A stretch of DNA of 64,000 bases from Caproiciproducens sp. CPB-2 (GTDB lineage Bacteria > Bacillota > Clostridia > Oscillospirales > Acutalibacteraceae). The position numbers and the translations under genes are program-made. The notes under the pieces were generated by a model. That model did not search any database, was not told the origin of the DNA, and saw only the letters and a list, made by a program, of their open reading frames with translations. This document shows, piece after piece, positions 42,988-51,782 of the stretch. Location of the stretch: contig NZ_CP142860.1 of assembly GCF_036287215.1 (NCBI RefSeq), positions 806,001-870,000 of the forward strand. The letters run 5' to 3'. Position 1 is the stretch's first letter. The number at the start of each line of letters is the position of its first letter.

Positions 42988-43024
42988 AACGCGTAAGTCC
43001 AGATTCCGGACTTACGCGTTTTTT
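42988..43024 (+). terminator. Leader terminator/attenuator of the DUF2798 gene
   Basis: AACGCGTAAGTCC and its perfect complement (13 bp, 7-base loop) followed by TTTT, about 20 bases after the predicted transcript start and 70 bases before the ribosome site. Confidence 0.7.
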
Positions 43025-43092
43025 GCTGCCATAAAGTATGCGGCCCCGTTCCGAATGGCGAGCGCGCATATTGACCTTAGGAGGAAAATTCA

Positions 43093-43560
43093 ATGCCAAA
43101 AACAAAATTCCAAGGATTTATCTTCAGTGTAATGATGTCGATTATCATGGCCTATGGTATGGAATTGTACAACGTTGCACAAAAAATGGGGGGAATGAGC
43201 AATTCTGTATTTTTGCCCGCGCTGATTGAGACGTCCTACATGAGTCTGTTCGTGTTTGCAATATCGAATTTGTGCGGAAATAAAATCGGGAAGAAGCTGG
43301 CTTTTAGACATGTCTCGCCCGGAAAGGACAATCCATTTTTTATTACGGTCATGATATCCGGTTGTACGGTTGGATTTATGTGTCCCGCAATGAGTCTGGT
43401 AGCAACGGTTGTTTTTTCTGGCGTCAGTACGCAGTTTATTGCGGACTGGTTCGCAACGGTTGTAAAAAATTTTCCCATGGCCCTGCTTTGGCAGCTGTTC
43501 TTTGCGGGACCCTTAGTCCGGTTGCTTTTCAGAACGATCTTTAAAAAACAGTTGATCTGA
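43093..43560 (+). CDS. DUF2798 family membrane protein
   Basis: A 155-aa membrane protein with four hydrophobic segments; both repeats of the family are recognisable (FIFSVMMSIIMAYGMELYN and FFITVMISGCTVGFMCPAMS, each opening a two-helix unit). Function unknown. ATG 43093 follows AGGAGG. Its leader contains an intrinsic terminator, implying regulated read-through. Confidence 0.85.
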   Translation: MPKTKFQGFIFSVMMSIIMAYGMELYNVAQKMGGMSNSVFLPALIETSYMSLFVFAISNLCGNKIGKKLAFRHVSPGKDNPFFITVMISGCTVGFMCPAMSLVATVVFSGVSTQFIADWFATVVKNFPMALLWQLFFAGPLVRLLFRTIFKKQLI

Positions 43561-43813
43561 TTGCCATGCGGAAACCAATCAGGAAGCAACGAAGGGAAAT
43601 TTAGGGCAGGGAGCATAAGGGAACATTAATTCCTACTTCTTCGGCCGGGAGGATGGGCTGAATATTGGCAAATTGGTGCTTTGCTTTTTAAACAAAAATG
43701 CAATGGACTATCATGCGCAGATTTAACGAACTTTTCCGAAGCGCAAAAATTTTGCTTGCGCGTGAATTTTGAAAAGGATTACAATATTATTATAAAAAAG
43801 GAGGAATTTTACA

Positions 43814-44053
43814 ATGAAACGGATTCAATCTGCTTGTTTGGAGCAAACCATTCATTTTCAGCTTAATGAAAATCTTGGGCATGAAGAGGCAGTCAACGAT
43901 ATAAAGACGGAGGTCGAAAAGTATAAAGCGCAATTGAAACATAAGCGCATTCAGTATAAAATTGAAGAGGAGAAAACACAGCCAGACGGTTCCGTTACCG
44001 TAAAGATCAAAAAACAGTACAATGGAAAGAACTGCGGAGAATATTTGGCATAA
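43814..44053 (+). CDS. Small conserved protein of unknown function
   Basis: A 79-aa charged protein (ACLEQTIHFQL, EVEKYKAQLKHKRIQYKI, QPDGSVTVKIKKQYNG) with a likely helix-strand layout; not recognised. AAGGAGG before the ATG and a TACAAT -10 about 20 bases further up (43776-43781) support expression. Terminated at 44110-44147. Confidence 0.75.
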   Translation: MKRIQSACLEQTIHFQLNENLGHEEAVNDIKTEVEKYKAQLKHKRIQYKIEEEKTQPDGSVTVKIKKQYNGKNCGEYLA

Positions 44054-44109
44054 CATCAGTTGAAAACCAGACTTATTTTTTATATGACGCACCGTCCCTT
44101 ACTTAACAA

Positions 44110-44147
44110 AGGCAAGATTGCTGTTAACAAAAGCAATCTTGCCTTTT
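44110..44147 (+). terminator. Intrinsic terminator
   Basis: AGGCAAGATTGCT pairs with AGCAATCTTGCCT followed by TTT. Confidence 0.8.
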
Positions 44148-44259
44148 GGTCGAAATTATTTGATTTTATGGCAAATCGATTTTTCAGGACAGACTTATTG
44201 GATTTTTCTAACTGCATAACGCTTTGCAGTGGAAGATATTTGATGAAAGGAGTGTTCCC

Positions 44260-44607
44260 ATGGTTTTATGGAATGAAAAAGTCAGTCATCGTGTATTCGG
44301 TCAGGGGGTAGTCGTCGATCAGAATGATGAAAAGCTGACGATTCAATTTTCAGACCGGTATGGAATCAAGCAGTTTATATATCCAGATGCATTTCAAAGA
44401 TATTTAAAGCTGTTAAATGACGATTTAGAGTCATCCGTATTGAAAGAGCTGGATGATAAAAAGAAGCAGATCGAAGCCGAGAGACTGATGAAAAAACAGA
44501 AACGGGAACAGGAGGAAAACGACCGAAGAATGGCGCTAAAAAAAGCAAAGGATGATTCCCAAAAGAGGAACCGGGCGCGTAAGTCAAAGACCGTGGTGCA
44601 GCCGTAG
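44260..44607 (+). CDS. Small protein with N-terminal SH3-like barrel and basic coiled tail
   Basis: A 115-aa protein. Residues about 5-45 (KVSHRVFGQGVVVDQNDEKL and KQFIYPDAF) resemble small beta-barrels of CarD/DUF3553 type; the remainder is a lysine/arginine-rich coiled-coil. Possibly nucleic-acid-associated (inference). ATG 44260 follows AAAGGAG. Confidence 0.72.
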   Translation: MVLWNEKVSHRVFGQGVVVDQNDEKLTIQFSDRYGIKQFIYPDAFQRYLKLLNDDLESSVLKELDDKKKQIEAERLMKKQKREQEENDRRMALKKAKDDSQKRNRARKSKTVVQP

Positions 44608-44655
44608 AAATTCTATGGCTGCCTTTATTTTTCATAACAATGAGCAAAACCGGAG

Positions 44656-44678
44656 GCCGGAAGGCTTCCGGCTTTTTT
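44656..44678 (+). terminator. Intrinsic terminator
   Basis: GCCGGAA/TTCCGGC stem followed by T6. Confidence 0.8.
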
Positions 44679-44773
44679 ATTCCGATTTGGAACGGTTTAA
44701 AAACAGGCTGCGGCTCGCTGTAGATATTCTTTATGTGTTACCAAGAAAAAGTTTATGCATTGCCATCCTGTAA

Positions 44774-44801
44774 TTGACATTCGCCGGATAAAACATATAA
44801 T
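44774..44801 (+). promoter_or_regulatory. Promoter of metK
   Basis: TTGACA (44774-44779), 16-base spacer, TATAAT (44796-44801), with an AACATATAATATTT element around the -10. No SAM-riboswitch consensus is seen in the 140-base leader. Confidence 0.8.
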
Positions 44802-44940
44802 ATTTAAAACAGATATGAATACTATGAATATTTCGGGCCGCTGTAGTTCCGGCCTTCATGAGCAGAACAGCCATTCCATCCAGAAAGATTTGTGGTTCTT
44901 GCACTGTCTGTAAACCAAGAAAAGAAATGAGGAAAATGTT

Positions 44941-46119
44941 GTGGGAAAATTATTTACATCTGAATCAGTCACCGAAGGACATCCGGATAAAATTTGCGAT
45001 CAGATATCCGACGCCGTATTGGACGCGCTGATCTCTCAGGACCCGTCTTCGCGCGTAGCAGTGGAAACGGCCGTTTCCACCGGATTGGTGCTGATTATTG
45101 GAGAAGTGACGACGAAAGCGTATGTCGATATTTCCAAAATAGCCCGCCAAACCATCCGTGAAATCGGGTACGACGGCCTTGGCGGCGGATTTGACGGAAA
45201 TACCTGCTCTGTCCTCGTTTCCCTTGACGAGCAGTCGCCGGATATTGCGCTCGGCGTTGATCAGGCATATGAAAACAAAGAGGGAAATACGGAGAAGGAT
45301 TACGGGACCGGAGCCGGAGATCAGGGAATCATTTTCGGGTACGCGACGAATGAGACACCGGAATATTTGCCGCCCGCCATTTCCTTTGCCCACAGACTGG
45401 CCAGAAAATTGGCGGAAGTGCGCAAGAACGGAACCCTGGGCTATTTAAGGCCGGACGGGAAATCACAGGCCACGGTGGAATTCGACGACGACGGGAAGCT
45501 GGCCAGAGTGGATACCATCGTTGTTTCCACCCAGCACAGTGAAGAGGTACCCTTGGAGCAGATCAGAGAGGACGTCATCAAGCATGTCGTTCAGACGGTG
45601 ATCCCCTCCGATCTGCTGGATGAAAATACGAAGTATTTTATCAATCCCACAGGGCGCTTCGTGATCGGCGGCCCGCAGGGGGACGCCGGGCTGACCGGAA
45701 GAAAGATCATCGTAGACACGTACGGAGGGACCGGACGGCACGGCGGCGGAGCCTTCTCGGGGAAAGACCCGACCAAAGTGGACCGCTCCGCGGCGTATGC
45801 GTCCAGATGGGTGGCGAAAAATCTGGTGGCGGCCGGCGTGGCCGACAAGCTGGAAATTGAAATTGCCTATGCAATCGGCGTAGCGACTCCCGTATCCGTA
45901 TCGGTGGATACCTTCGGGACGGGGAAGATCGAGCACAGCAAAATCATTGAGATCATCCAAAACGTGTTTGACCTCAGGCCGGCCGCCATTATAGACGCGC
46001 TTGATTTGAGAAGGCCCATTTTCAGGCAAACGGCCGCGTACGGGCATTTCGGAAGAATCGATATCGACCTTCCCTGGGAAGCACTCGACAAGGTCGATGA
46101 AATCAAAAAATATTTGTAA
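44941..46119 (+). CDS. metK: S-adenosylmethionine synthase
   Basis: MetK makes SAM from methionine and ATP. The 392-aa protein has [50 protein letters not shown] and [19 protein letters not shown]. The start is GTG 44941 with GAGGAAAA upstream. It precedes the ABC/radical-SAM module by 144 bases without an obvious terminator, so SAM supply and SAM-using enzyme may be co-transcribed. Confidence 0.97.
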   Translation: MGKLFTSESVTEGHPDKICDQISDAVLDALISQDPSSRVAVETAVSTGLVLIIGEVTTKAYVDISKIARQTIREIGYDGLGGGFDGNTCSVLVSLDEQSPDIALGVDQAYENKEGNTEKDYGTGAGDQGIIFGYATNETPEYLPPAISFAHRLARKLAEVRKNGTLGYLRPDGKSQATVEFDDDGKLARVDTIVVSTQHSEEVPLEQIREDVIKHVVQTVIPSDLLDENTKYFINPTGRFVIGGPQGDAGLTGRKIIVDTYGGTGRHGGGAFSGKDPTKVDRSAAYASRWVAKNLVAAGVADKLEIEIAYAIGVATPVSVSVDTFGTGKIEHSKIIEIIQNVFDLRPAAIIDALDLRRPIFRQTAAYGHFGRIDIDLPWEALDKVDEIKKYL

Positions 46120-46263
46120 TTGGGATATGGCCGCCGCCATGCCAGGACAATCAAGTTTTTCCAGACAATTTTTTCGGCTGCCGCCGCCGATGTTCCCATG
46201 ACAAACGGATGAAAATGAACCATACAGCGGTTGATGCAGAAAACATATGAAAGAGGTAACCTT

Positions 46264-47292
46264 ATGAAAAAATTACTGATCTCGTTATTGATTGCGGCCC
46301 TTGCCCTTACCGGCGCCGGCTGCGCAAATACCGGTTCCGATACGTCGGCATCCGCGGTGCCGGCGGCCTCCGGCAGCCAAAGCAATGCGGATTCTTCCAG
46401 CGACAAGGGCGTTACGATCCGTGTCGGCGATCTTGCCAGCTATGAGCTGATCAAGGACGCCGATGAAAAAGGATTTTTTAAAGAAGAATTTTCCAAGGAC
46501 GGTGTTACCGTTGAAATCAAAAGCTTTCAGTCCGGCCCGCCGGAGCTGGAAGCGCTGACGGCGAAAGACCTTGATTTTGCTCTGATGGGCGACCAGCCGG
46601 CGGTGCAGGGTGTCGCGAATGAAATCGGTATTCAGGTGATTTCCGGTCTGTTGGACGGCACGCACGGAAACGGTCTGATTGCCCGTGAAGACGCCGGTAT
46701 CAGTCAGGTGGCCGATCTGAAAGGGAAAAAGGTGGGCGTGCCTGTCGGGACGACAGCTCATCAGCTGTTAATTAAAATGCTCGAAAAGAACAACCTGAAA
46801 ACCTCGGACATCCAGCTTGTCAATTTGGCGGCGGGCGATATCGTCACCTCGCTACAGACCGGAAACATCCAGGCCGCCGTTACCTTCGAGCCAAGCCTGA
46901 CCAAGGCCGTGGCGGGCGGCGGAATCAAGAAAATAAGCGATGCCGAGGGATACAAGGAAATTATCAACGTCATTGTCGGCAGGACGGAATTTACGAAGGA
47001 GCATCCCGATCTGGCTGTGCGTTTTCTGAAGGTCATCAAGAAGACGGCGGAGTGGCGTGATTCCAATTTTGAAGAATCTCTGGGTATCCTTGCAAAACGC
47101 ACCGGCGTTGACAAGGAAGCCCTGCGTGCCAGTGCTTCCTCCATGCCGCCGCTTCTGGCGCTGAAGGACAGCCATAAACAGGCGATCCTGGAAACCGCCC
47201 AGTATCTGAAGAACAACAATATTATCCGTAAGGACCTGACGATCGACCAGATTTTTAACGACGAGTACGCCGTAAAAGCGGGAATTCAATAA
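46264..47292 (+). CDS. Sulfonate/taurine-type ABC transporter substrate-binding lipoprotein (module A)
   Basis: A 342-aa SsuA/TauA-like (NMT1-superfamily) binding protein. Signal peptide with lipobox-like TGAGC (Cys20), then a Ser/Ala linker, and binding domain with FQSGPPELEALTAKDLDFALMG and LKGKKVGVPVGTTAHQLL. It should capture an organosulfur (or other small anionic/heterocyclic) solute outside the cell. Paralog of the protein at 61194-62267. AAAGAGG before the ATG. Confidence 0.9.
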   Translation: MKKLLISLLIAALALTGAGCANTGSDTSASAVPAASGSQSNADSSSDKGVTIRVGDLASYELIKDADEKGFFKEEFSKDGVTVEIKSFQSGPPELEALTAKDLDFALMGDQPAVQGVANEIGIQVISGLLDGTHGNGLIAREDAGISQVADLKGKKVGVPVGTTAHQLLIKMLEKNNLKTSDIQLVNLAAGDIVTSLQTGNIQAAVTFEPSLTKAVAGGGIKKISDAEGYKEIINVIVGRTEFTKEHPDLAVRFLKVIKKTAEWRDSNFEESLGILAKRTGVDKEALRASASSMPPLLALKDSHKQAILETAQYLKNNNIIRKDLTIDQIFNDEYAVKAGIQ

Positions 47293-47305
47293 GGAGGCTG
47301 ACAGC

Positions 47306-48565
47306 ATGGCAGAGAGCAAACACAGCTGGCGTGAGGATGAGCTCAGCCTGCAGGAGGTCATAAAGAAATACCCGGACGTATCTCCTTTCGTGATTCTGAA
47401 AACAGATGTTCAGCGAAGGGGAGTCGACTTCACACAGCGTGCGATCGACGCGGTGGACCCCGACAGGGACGCGGTTGTTTATCGCGGGATTTACAGCGAA
47501 AAAAACGACCGTATCCCCAACGGGCTGATTCTTCGGGACGGAACAACGATTCTGGCCGACCGTGTCGTTCCCTCCTCCGGATTCAACGGCGGACGCGACC
47601 CCTATCTCATTGATATCGCGGACGGAAAAGCCGTGCTGACCGACGAAGGCAAAGTGATTGAAGAGGTCGGATACTGGCCGAAGCCCGATTATTTTGACAA
47701 AGTGACCAGCAGCGGAAAGCCTATGTGGCAGGTGCTGGTCGCAAGGCCGCAGCGGATGGACATTAATCTTTATCAGAACTGCGATTTTTGGAAAGATATC
47801 GGCATGGGCTGTAAATTCTGTCCGATCGCGGCAACCTACAGCAAAACCAAAAATATAAAGCGCGAGCATCTGGATTATCAGGACGTCGCGGAGGCGGTCG
47901 CCGAGGCGCTCAAACAGCCGGGGCGGTTCCGGATGATCCAGCTTTGTTCGGGCAGCCTGCTGGGCGGGAAGGAGCTGCTGGATGATGAAATTGACCAGTA
48001 TATCACCATGCTGAAGCTGCTGGAAAAGAATTTCAGCCATAAAAAGGTGATGACCCAGCTTATTTCCACCGCGCATAACGAACGGCAGCTGCGCCGCCTG
48101 CACGAGGAAACGATCCTGACGGGGTATACCGCCGACATCGAAGTCCTGAATGAAGAAATTTTCAACTGGATATGCCCCGGCAAAGCGAAGTACATCGGCT
48201 ATCAGGAATGGAAAAGGCGCCTGTATCAGGCGGCTGAAATTTTCGGCCCGGGAGCCGTCAATACCGGGATCGTCTCCGGTGTGGAGCTGGTGAAGCCAAA
48301 CGGTTTCCGCTCCGAAGAGGAAGCGCTGGAAAAGGGCCTTGCGGAAGCCGAGGAGCTCGCGCGGCACGGCGTCGGCGTCGCCCAGACGGTTTACCGTGTG
48401 GCGGAAGGCTCGTACTTCCAGAAGCAGAAAGCGGCGTCCCTGGATTACCTGACCGCTTTTGCCAAGGGGCTTGACACGCTTCAGCGCAGGTACCGTCAGG
48501 AAGCGTACTTCGACGACTACCGTACCTGCGGGAACCATCCCAACACCGATCTGGCGCGGATATAA
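47306..48565 (+). CDS. Radical SAM protein with C-x9-C-x2-C cluster motif (module A)
   Basis: A 419-aa protein: about 150 N-terminal residues of unknown fold, then the cluster motif NCDFWKDIGMGCKFC (Cys159, 169, 172; C-x9-C-x2-C rather than the usual C-x3-C-x2-C), then a radical SAM barrel (LCSGSLLGGKE, TQLISTAHNE, YTADIEVLNEEIF, NTGIVSGVELVKPNGF). The C-terminus CGNHPNTDLARI is shared with its paralog at 59431. The 4Fe-4S cluster would cleave SAM. Setting beside a sulfonate-type ABC transporter suggests cleavage of an imported organosulfur compound (inference). Confidence 0.88.
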   Translation: MAESKHSWREDELSLQEVIKKYPDVSPFVILKTDVQRRGVDFTQRAIDAVDPDRDAVVYRGIYSEKNDRIPNGLILRDGTTILADRVVPSSGFNGGRDPYLIDIADGKAVLTDEGKVIEEVGYWPKPDYFDKVTSSGKPMWQVLVARPQRMDINLYQNCDFWKDIGMGCKFCPIAATYSKTKNIKREHLDYQDVAEAVAEALKQPGRFRMIQLCSGSLLGGKELLDDEIDQYITMLKLLEKNFSHKKVMTQLISTAHNERQLRRLHEETILTGYTADIEVLNEEIFNWICPGKAKYIGYQEWKRRLYQAAEIFGPGAVNTGIVSGVELVKPNGFRSEEEALEKGLAEAEELARHGVGVAQTVYRVAEGSYFQKQKAASLDYLTAFAKGLDTLQRRYRQEAYFDDYRTCGNHPNTDLARI

Positions 48566-48577
48566 GGAGCGGAAAAA

Positions 48578-49039
48578 ATGAGCATACAATTGAACGATCA
48601 GATGATTGCGCTGATCAACGATCCCAAAACACTGAAGGTACTGGCCAGCGCCGATCAAGACGGAATTCCCCATGTGGTCTTTAAAGGCTCCGTCTCCGTC
48701 AATGCGGACGGGAAGCTGCAATATCTTGAAATCATCGAAACCTCTCAGACAAACAGGAATCTGGTGCACAGCATCTGGTTCCGCCGCCAGGTTGCCGTCG
48801 GTATCCTTACACAGGATTCCAGAAACTATCAGATCAAAGGCACTCCGGTACGGGCCGTGATCTGCGGAGAATTATTTGAAAAAAATTATATTGCCGTAAG
48901 GGAACGTTTCGGTAAGGACGCGGACCTTTCGACCGTATGGATCATTGATCCCGAAGAAATCAGAGAGGAAACGTTCAGCGTGCAGGCCTCGCGGGAGCGG
49001 GAAGCTTACCCGCTGATCGGGCACCTTGACCGATTCTGA
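48578..49039 (+). CDS. Pyridoxamine-phosphate-oxidase-like flavin split-barrel protein (module A)
   Basis: A 153-aa FMN-binding split-barrel protein (LASADQDGIPHVVFKGSV, ETSQTNRNLVHSIWF). It starts 12 bases after the radical SAM gene; the same pair recurs in module B. It may supply electrons to, or finish the reaction of, the radical enzyme (inference). Confidence 0.85.
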   Translation: MSIQLNDQMIALINDPKTLKVLASADQDGIPHVVFKGSVSVNADGKLQYLEIIETSQTNRNLVHSIWFRRQVAVGILTQDSRNYQIKGTPVRAVICGELFEKNYIAVRERFGKDADLSTVWIIDPEEIREETFSVQASREREAYPLIGHLDRF

Positions 49040-49066
49040 CAAACCTGTAAAGAAGGAAACATTCTC

Positions 49067-49864
49067 ATGATCAATCAAAAAAAGAAGGTGGGAAACAGCG
49101 GCGTTTTTACGGAATTGGTGCTGCCCGTGCTTTTTCCCCTGCTGCTGCTTTTTGTGTGGGAGACATTGAGCGCGCGGCGCATCATCAATCCTGCCATTTT
49201 GCCCGCGCCGTCAAGCATCTTTTCTACCTGCTGGTCCATGCTTGCCAGCGGCGAAATCGCAAGGCATATGCGGATGAGCGCTTTTCGCGTATGCTCGGGG
49301 TTCCTGCTGGGCAGTGCCGGCGGGCTGGTGCTGGGGATTCTGATCGGGCTGTTCCATAAAATCGACCGTGCCCTGACGCTGATCATCGGCGTTCTCCGGC
49401 CGATTCCGATGATCGCGCTGATTCCTCTGTTTATCCTCTGGATGGGAATCGATGAAACCTCAAAAATCGCGGTGATTACGGTCGGCTCTTTCTGGTCCGT
49501 TCTGATCAATACGATTTATGGAATCAAAAGTGTCGACAAAAAGCTGGTGGAGGTCGCCTTTATTTTGAAGAAAAGCCGTACGGAGACGCTTCTGAAGATC
49601 GTGCTGCCCGCCGCCCTCCCGTCCATTTTTGCGGGGATCCGGCTGGGGGCCAGCAACGCGTGGGCCTGCGTGGTGGCGGCGGAAATGATCGCCGCCTCGT
49701 CGGGAATCGGCTACCTTGTGATGTTTGCCAGAGAGGTGTCTCAGCCGGATGTCATGCTGGTCGGCATCCTGATGATCGGACTGTTCGGCCTGCTGATCGA
49801 TTTTCTGCTCGTTCACCTCGAAAAGCGCCTGCTGCGCTGGAATGAAACGGAAACGAAGGACTGA
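49067..49864 (+). CDS. ABC transporter permease, SsuC/TauC type (module A)
   Basis: A 265-aa permease with six membrane segments and the EAA loop EVAFILKKSRTETLLKIVLPAALPSIFAGIR-type region (split: KKSRTETLLKIVLP, ALPSIFAGIRLG). Works with the adjacent ATPase and the binding protein at 46264. Confidence 0.92.
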   Translation: MINQKKKVGNSGVFTELVLPVLFPLLLLFVWETLSARRIINPAILPAPSSIFSTCWSMLASGEIARHMRMSAFRVCSGFLLGSAGGLVLGILIGLFHKIDRALTLIIGVLRPIPMIALIPLFILWMGIDETSKIAVITVGSFWSVLINTIYGIKSVDKKLVEVAFILKKSRTETLLKIVLPAALPSIFAGIRLGASNAWACVVAAEMIAASSGIGYLVMFAREVSQPDVMLVGILMIGLFGLLIDFLLVHLEKRLLRWNETETKD

Positions 49865-49874
49865 GGGGGTAGCT

Positions 49875-50648
49875 ATGAGCGGATTACTGTCTATCAATCA
49901 CATCAAGAAAAATTTTATCATCGATAAAAAACAGGTGGAAGTCCTTTCAGATATCAGCCTGGATGTAAACAAAGGGGAATTCATCAGCATCATCGGTTCG
50001 AGCGGATGCGGAAAAAGCACGCTGCTGAAGCTGATCATCGGGCTGGAAAGCGCGACGGACGGACAGATTACTCTGGACGGCAAACCCCTTGTGGAGCCTT
50101 CGGAGCTGTGCGGCATGGTCTTTCAGGAATCGAGGCTGTTTCCCTGGTTCAACGTGGAGCAGAATATTGACTTCGGCATTCCGAAAAGCGTCGGCGCGGC
50201 GGAGCGGAAAAAAAGGATTGACGAGCATATCGCGCTGGTGGGGCTCACCGAGTTTACAAAGGCCAGGCCGAACCAGCTCTCGGGCGGAATGCAGCAGAGG
50301 GTCAGCATCGCCAGAGCGCTTGTCGGACAGCCGGAGCTGCTGCTGCTCGACGAGCCCTTCGGAGCCCTCGACGCCCTGACCCGCATCAATATGCAGCAGG
50401 AAATCCTGCGCATCTGGGAGGCGGAGAAAACAACAATGGTGCTTGTCACCCACGATATTGACGAAGCGATTTACTTGGGGGACCGGGTGGTGGTCATGTC
50501 CAAGCGTCCCGGCGTCATCAAAAAGATCATCCCGGTGGAGCTTGCCCGTCCCCACAGCCGGACAAGTGAAAACTTTGCCGTCATGCGCCAGAAGGTGTAC
50601 CGCGAATTTCTGGAGGAATCCGAAATCACACCGGATTACTATATCTGA
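49875..50648 (+). CDS. ABC transporter ATP-binding protein, SsuB/TauB type (module A)
   Basis: A 257-aa ATPase: Walker A GSSGCGKST, Q-loop FQESRLFPW, signature LSGGMQQRVS, Walker B LLLLDEPFGALD, and switch His in VTHDIDEA. ATG 49875 follows GAGGGGG; the longer in-frame start has none. Confidence 0.94.
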   Translation: MSGLLSINHIKKNFIIDKKQVEVLSDISLDVNKGEFISIIGSSGCGKSTLLKLIIGLESATDGQITLDGKPLVEPSELCGMVFQESRLFPWFNVEQNIDFGIPKSVGAAERKKRIDEHIALVGLTEFTKARPNQLSGGMQQRVSIARALVGQPELLLLDEPFGALDALTRINMQQEILRIWEAEKTTMVLVTHDIDEAIYLGDRVVVMSKRPGVIKKIIPVELARPHSRTSENFAVMRQKVYREFLEESEITPDYYI

Positions 50649-50663
50649 GAGCCCTGCGAAACC

Positions 50664-50703
50664 AAAGACGGCCGTTCCGGCATTTGCCGGAACGGCCGTC
50701 TTT
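50664..50703. terminator. Bidirectional terminator between opposed sulfur operons
   Basis: A perfect 19-bp stem with a 2-base loop, ending in a short T-run on both strands, between the module A ATPase and the ThiS-like gene. Confidence 0.85.
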
Positions 50704-50715
50704 TCAACGCTTTTA

Positions 50716-50937
50716 TCATGCGATTTTTTTGTACTGACCGCCGCCCATGTAATAAAGGAACTCCACACGGTCCCCGTCGCGGACGGTAATAGAGCTGAAA
50801 TCCTTCCGGCTGATGATCTCATCATTCAGCTGTACCGTTACATATTCCTGCATATCGACCTCGGTCTTTTCCAGAAGCTCCTGAACAGACATTTCCGCTT
50901 CAAAACTGTTTTGCTTGCCGTTGATCGTAATTATCAT
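50716..50937 (-). CDS. ThiS/HcyS-like sulfur carrier with C-terminal tail
   Basis: A 73-aa beta-grasp protein (IITINGKQNSF, VTVRDGDRVEFLYYMGGG). A ThiS carrier ends in Gly-Gly; this one has Gly65-67 followed by QYKKIA, so it must be trimmed before it can be adenylated and thiocarboxylated. The JAMM protease at 54863 is the obvious candidate. Comparable systems: HcyS/HcyF of Wolinella and QbsE/QbsD of Pseudomonas. It is the last gene of the operon starting at 54542. Confidence 0.88.
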   Translation of the reverse strand: MIITINGKQNSFEAEMSVQELLEKTEVDMQEYVTVQLNDEIISRKDFSSITVRDGDRVEFLYYMGGGQYKKIA

Positions 50938-50939
50938 AG

Positions 50940-51782
50940 CTAAATCTCCTTACTTTCTTCGTGCCGGCCGGCAGGTGAAAAACTGCACGCCTTCTGTTCA
51001 TAGTCGATCAGATGAGTGATGGTCGGGTGGTCTCCGCAAACCGCGCATTCAGGGTCACGGGTGATTTTGATTTTACGGAACTCCATTTTTGCCGCGTCGT
51101 AGGTAAGCAGGCTCCCGTTCAGCAGATCGCCGACTCCTAAAAGATACTTCATGGCCTCGGCCGCCTGAATCGTTCCGATGACGCCGCCCATGACCCCCAG
51201 CACCCCGGCCTGCTGGCAGGTCGGAACAGCGTCCGGCGGCGGGGGATTTTTAAATACGCAACGGTAGCAGGGGCCTTCCCCGGGAAGGAATGTCATGGTC
51301 TGCCCCTGAAAACGGATGATTCCCGCGTGTGAAAAGGGCTTTTTCAGCATGACACAGGCGTCGTTGATCAGAAATTTCACGGGGAAATTGTCCGTGCCGT
51401 CGATGATGAAGTCGTAATCCCGGTCCCTGATAATATCCAGAATATTTGCCGAAGTCGCATACTCGTGATACATAACGACGTCTACGTCGGGGTTCATCTG
51501 GTTGATCGTCTCTTTGCCGGAGAGTACCTTCGGCTTGCCGACGTCCCGCGTGCCGTGGATAATCTGTCGCTGCAGGTTGGAAAGGTCCACGGAATCCGCG
51601 TCGACCAGGCCGATGGTGCCTACGCCTGCTGCGCCCAGATACATTGCGGCGGGCGCGCCGAGCCCGCCGGTGCCGATGATCAGCACTTTTCCGTTCAGCA
51701 GCTTTTTCTGTCCGCTCACGCCGACGTTGCTCAAAATAATGTGCCGTGAATACCGCTCAAGTTGTTCGTTCGTGAATTTCAT
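50940..51782 (-). CDS. ThiF/MoeB/HesA-family carrier-activating enzyme
   Basis: A 280-aa E1-like enzyme that adenylates the C-terminal glycine of a sulfur carrier. ATP site IIGTGGLGAPAAMYLG, DADSVDLSNLQRQ, zinc cysteines in GPCYRCVF and PECAVCGDHP, and a candidate catalytic Cys in PTCQQAGVLG. ATG overlaps the receiver gene stop (ATGA). Two bases separate it from the carrier gene. Confidence 0.93.
   Translation of the reverse strand: MKFTNEQLERYSRHIILSNVGVSGQKKLLNGKVLIIGTGGLGAPAAMYLGAAGVGTIGLVDADSVDLSNLQRQIIHGTRDVGKPKVLSGKETINQMNPDVDVVMYHEYATSANILDIIRDRDYDFIIDGTDNFPVKFLINDACVMLKKPFSHAGIIRFQGQTMTFLPGEGPCYRCVFKNPPPPDAVPTCQQAGVLGVMGGVIGTIQAAEAMKYLLGVGDLLNGSLLTYDAAKMEFRKIKITRDPECAVCGDHPTITHLIDYEQKACSFSPAGRHEESKEI

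Noticed and set aside
44802-44940. SAM riboswitch or T-box before metK
   Set aside because: None of the conserved SAM-I/SAM-II or T-box signature sequences is visible in the leader.
46120-46263. GCCGCC-rich segment after metK as a terminator
   Set aside because: The two GC-rich strings (GGCCGCCGCC and GGCTGCCGCCGCC) are direct, not inverted, so they do not form a stem.
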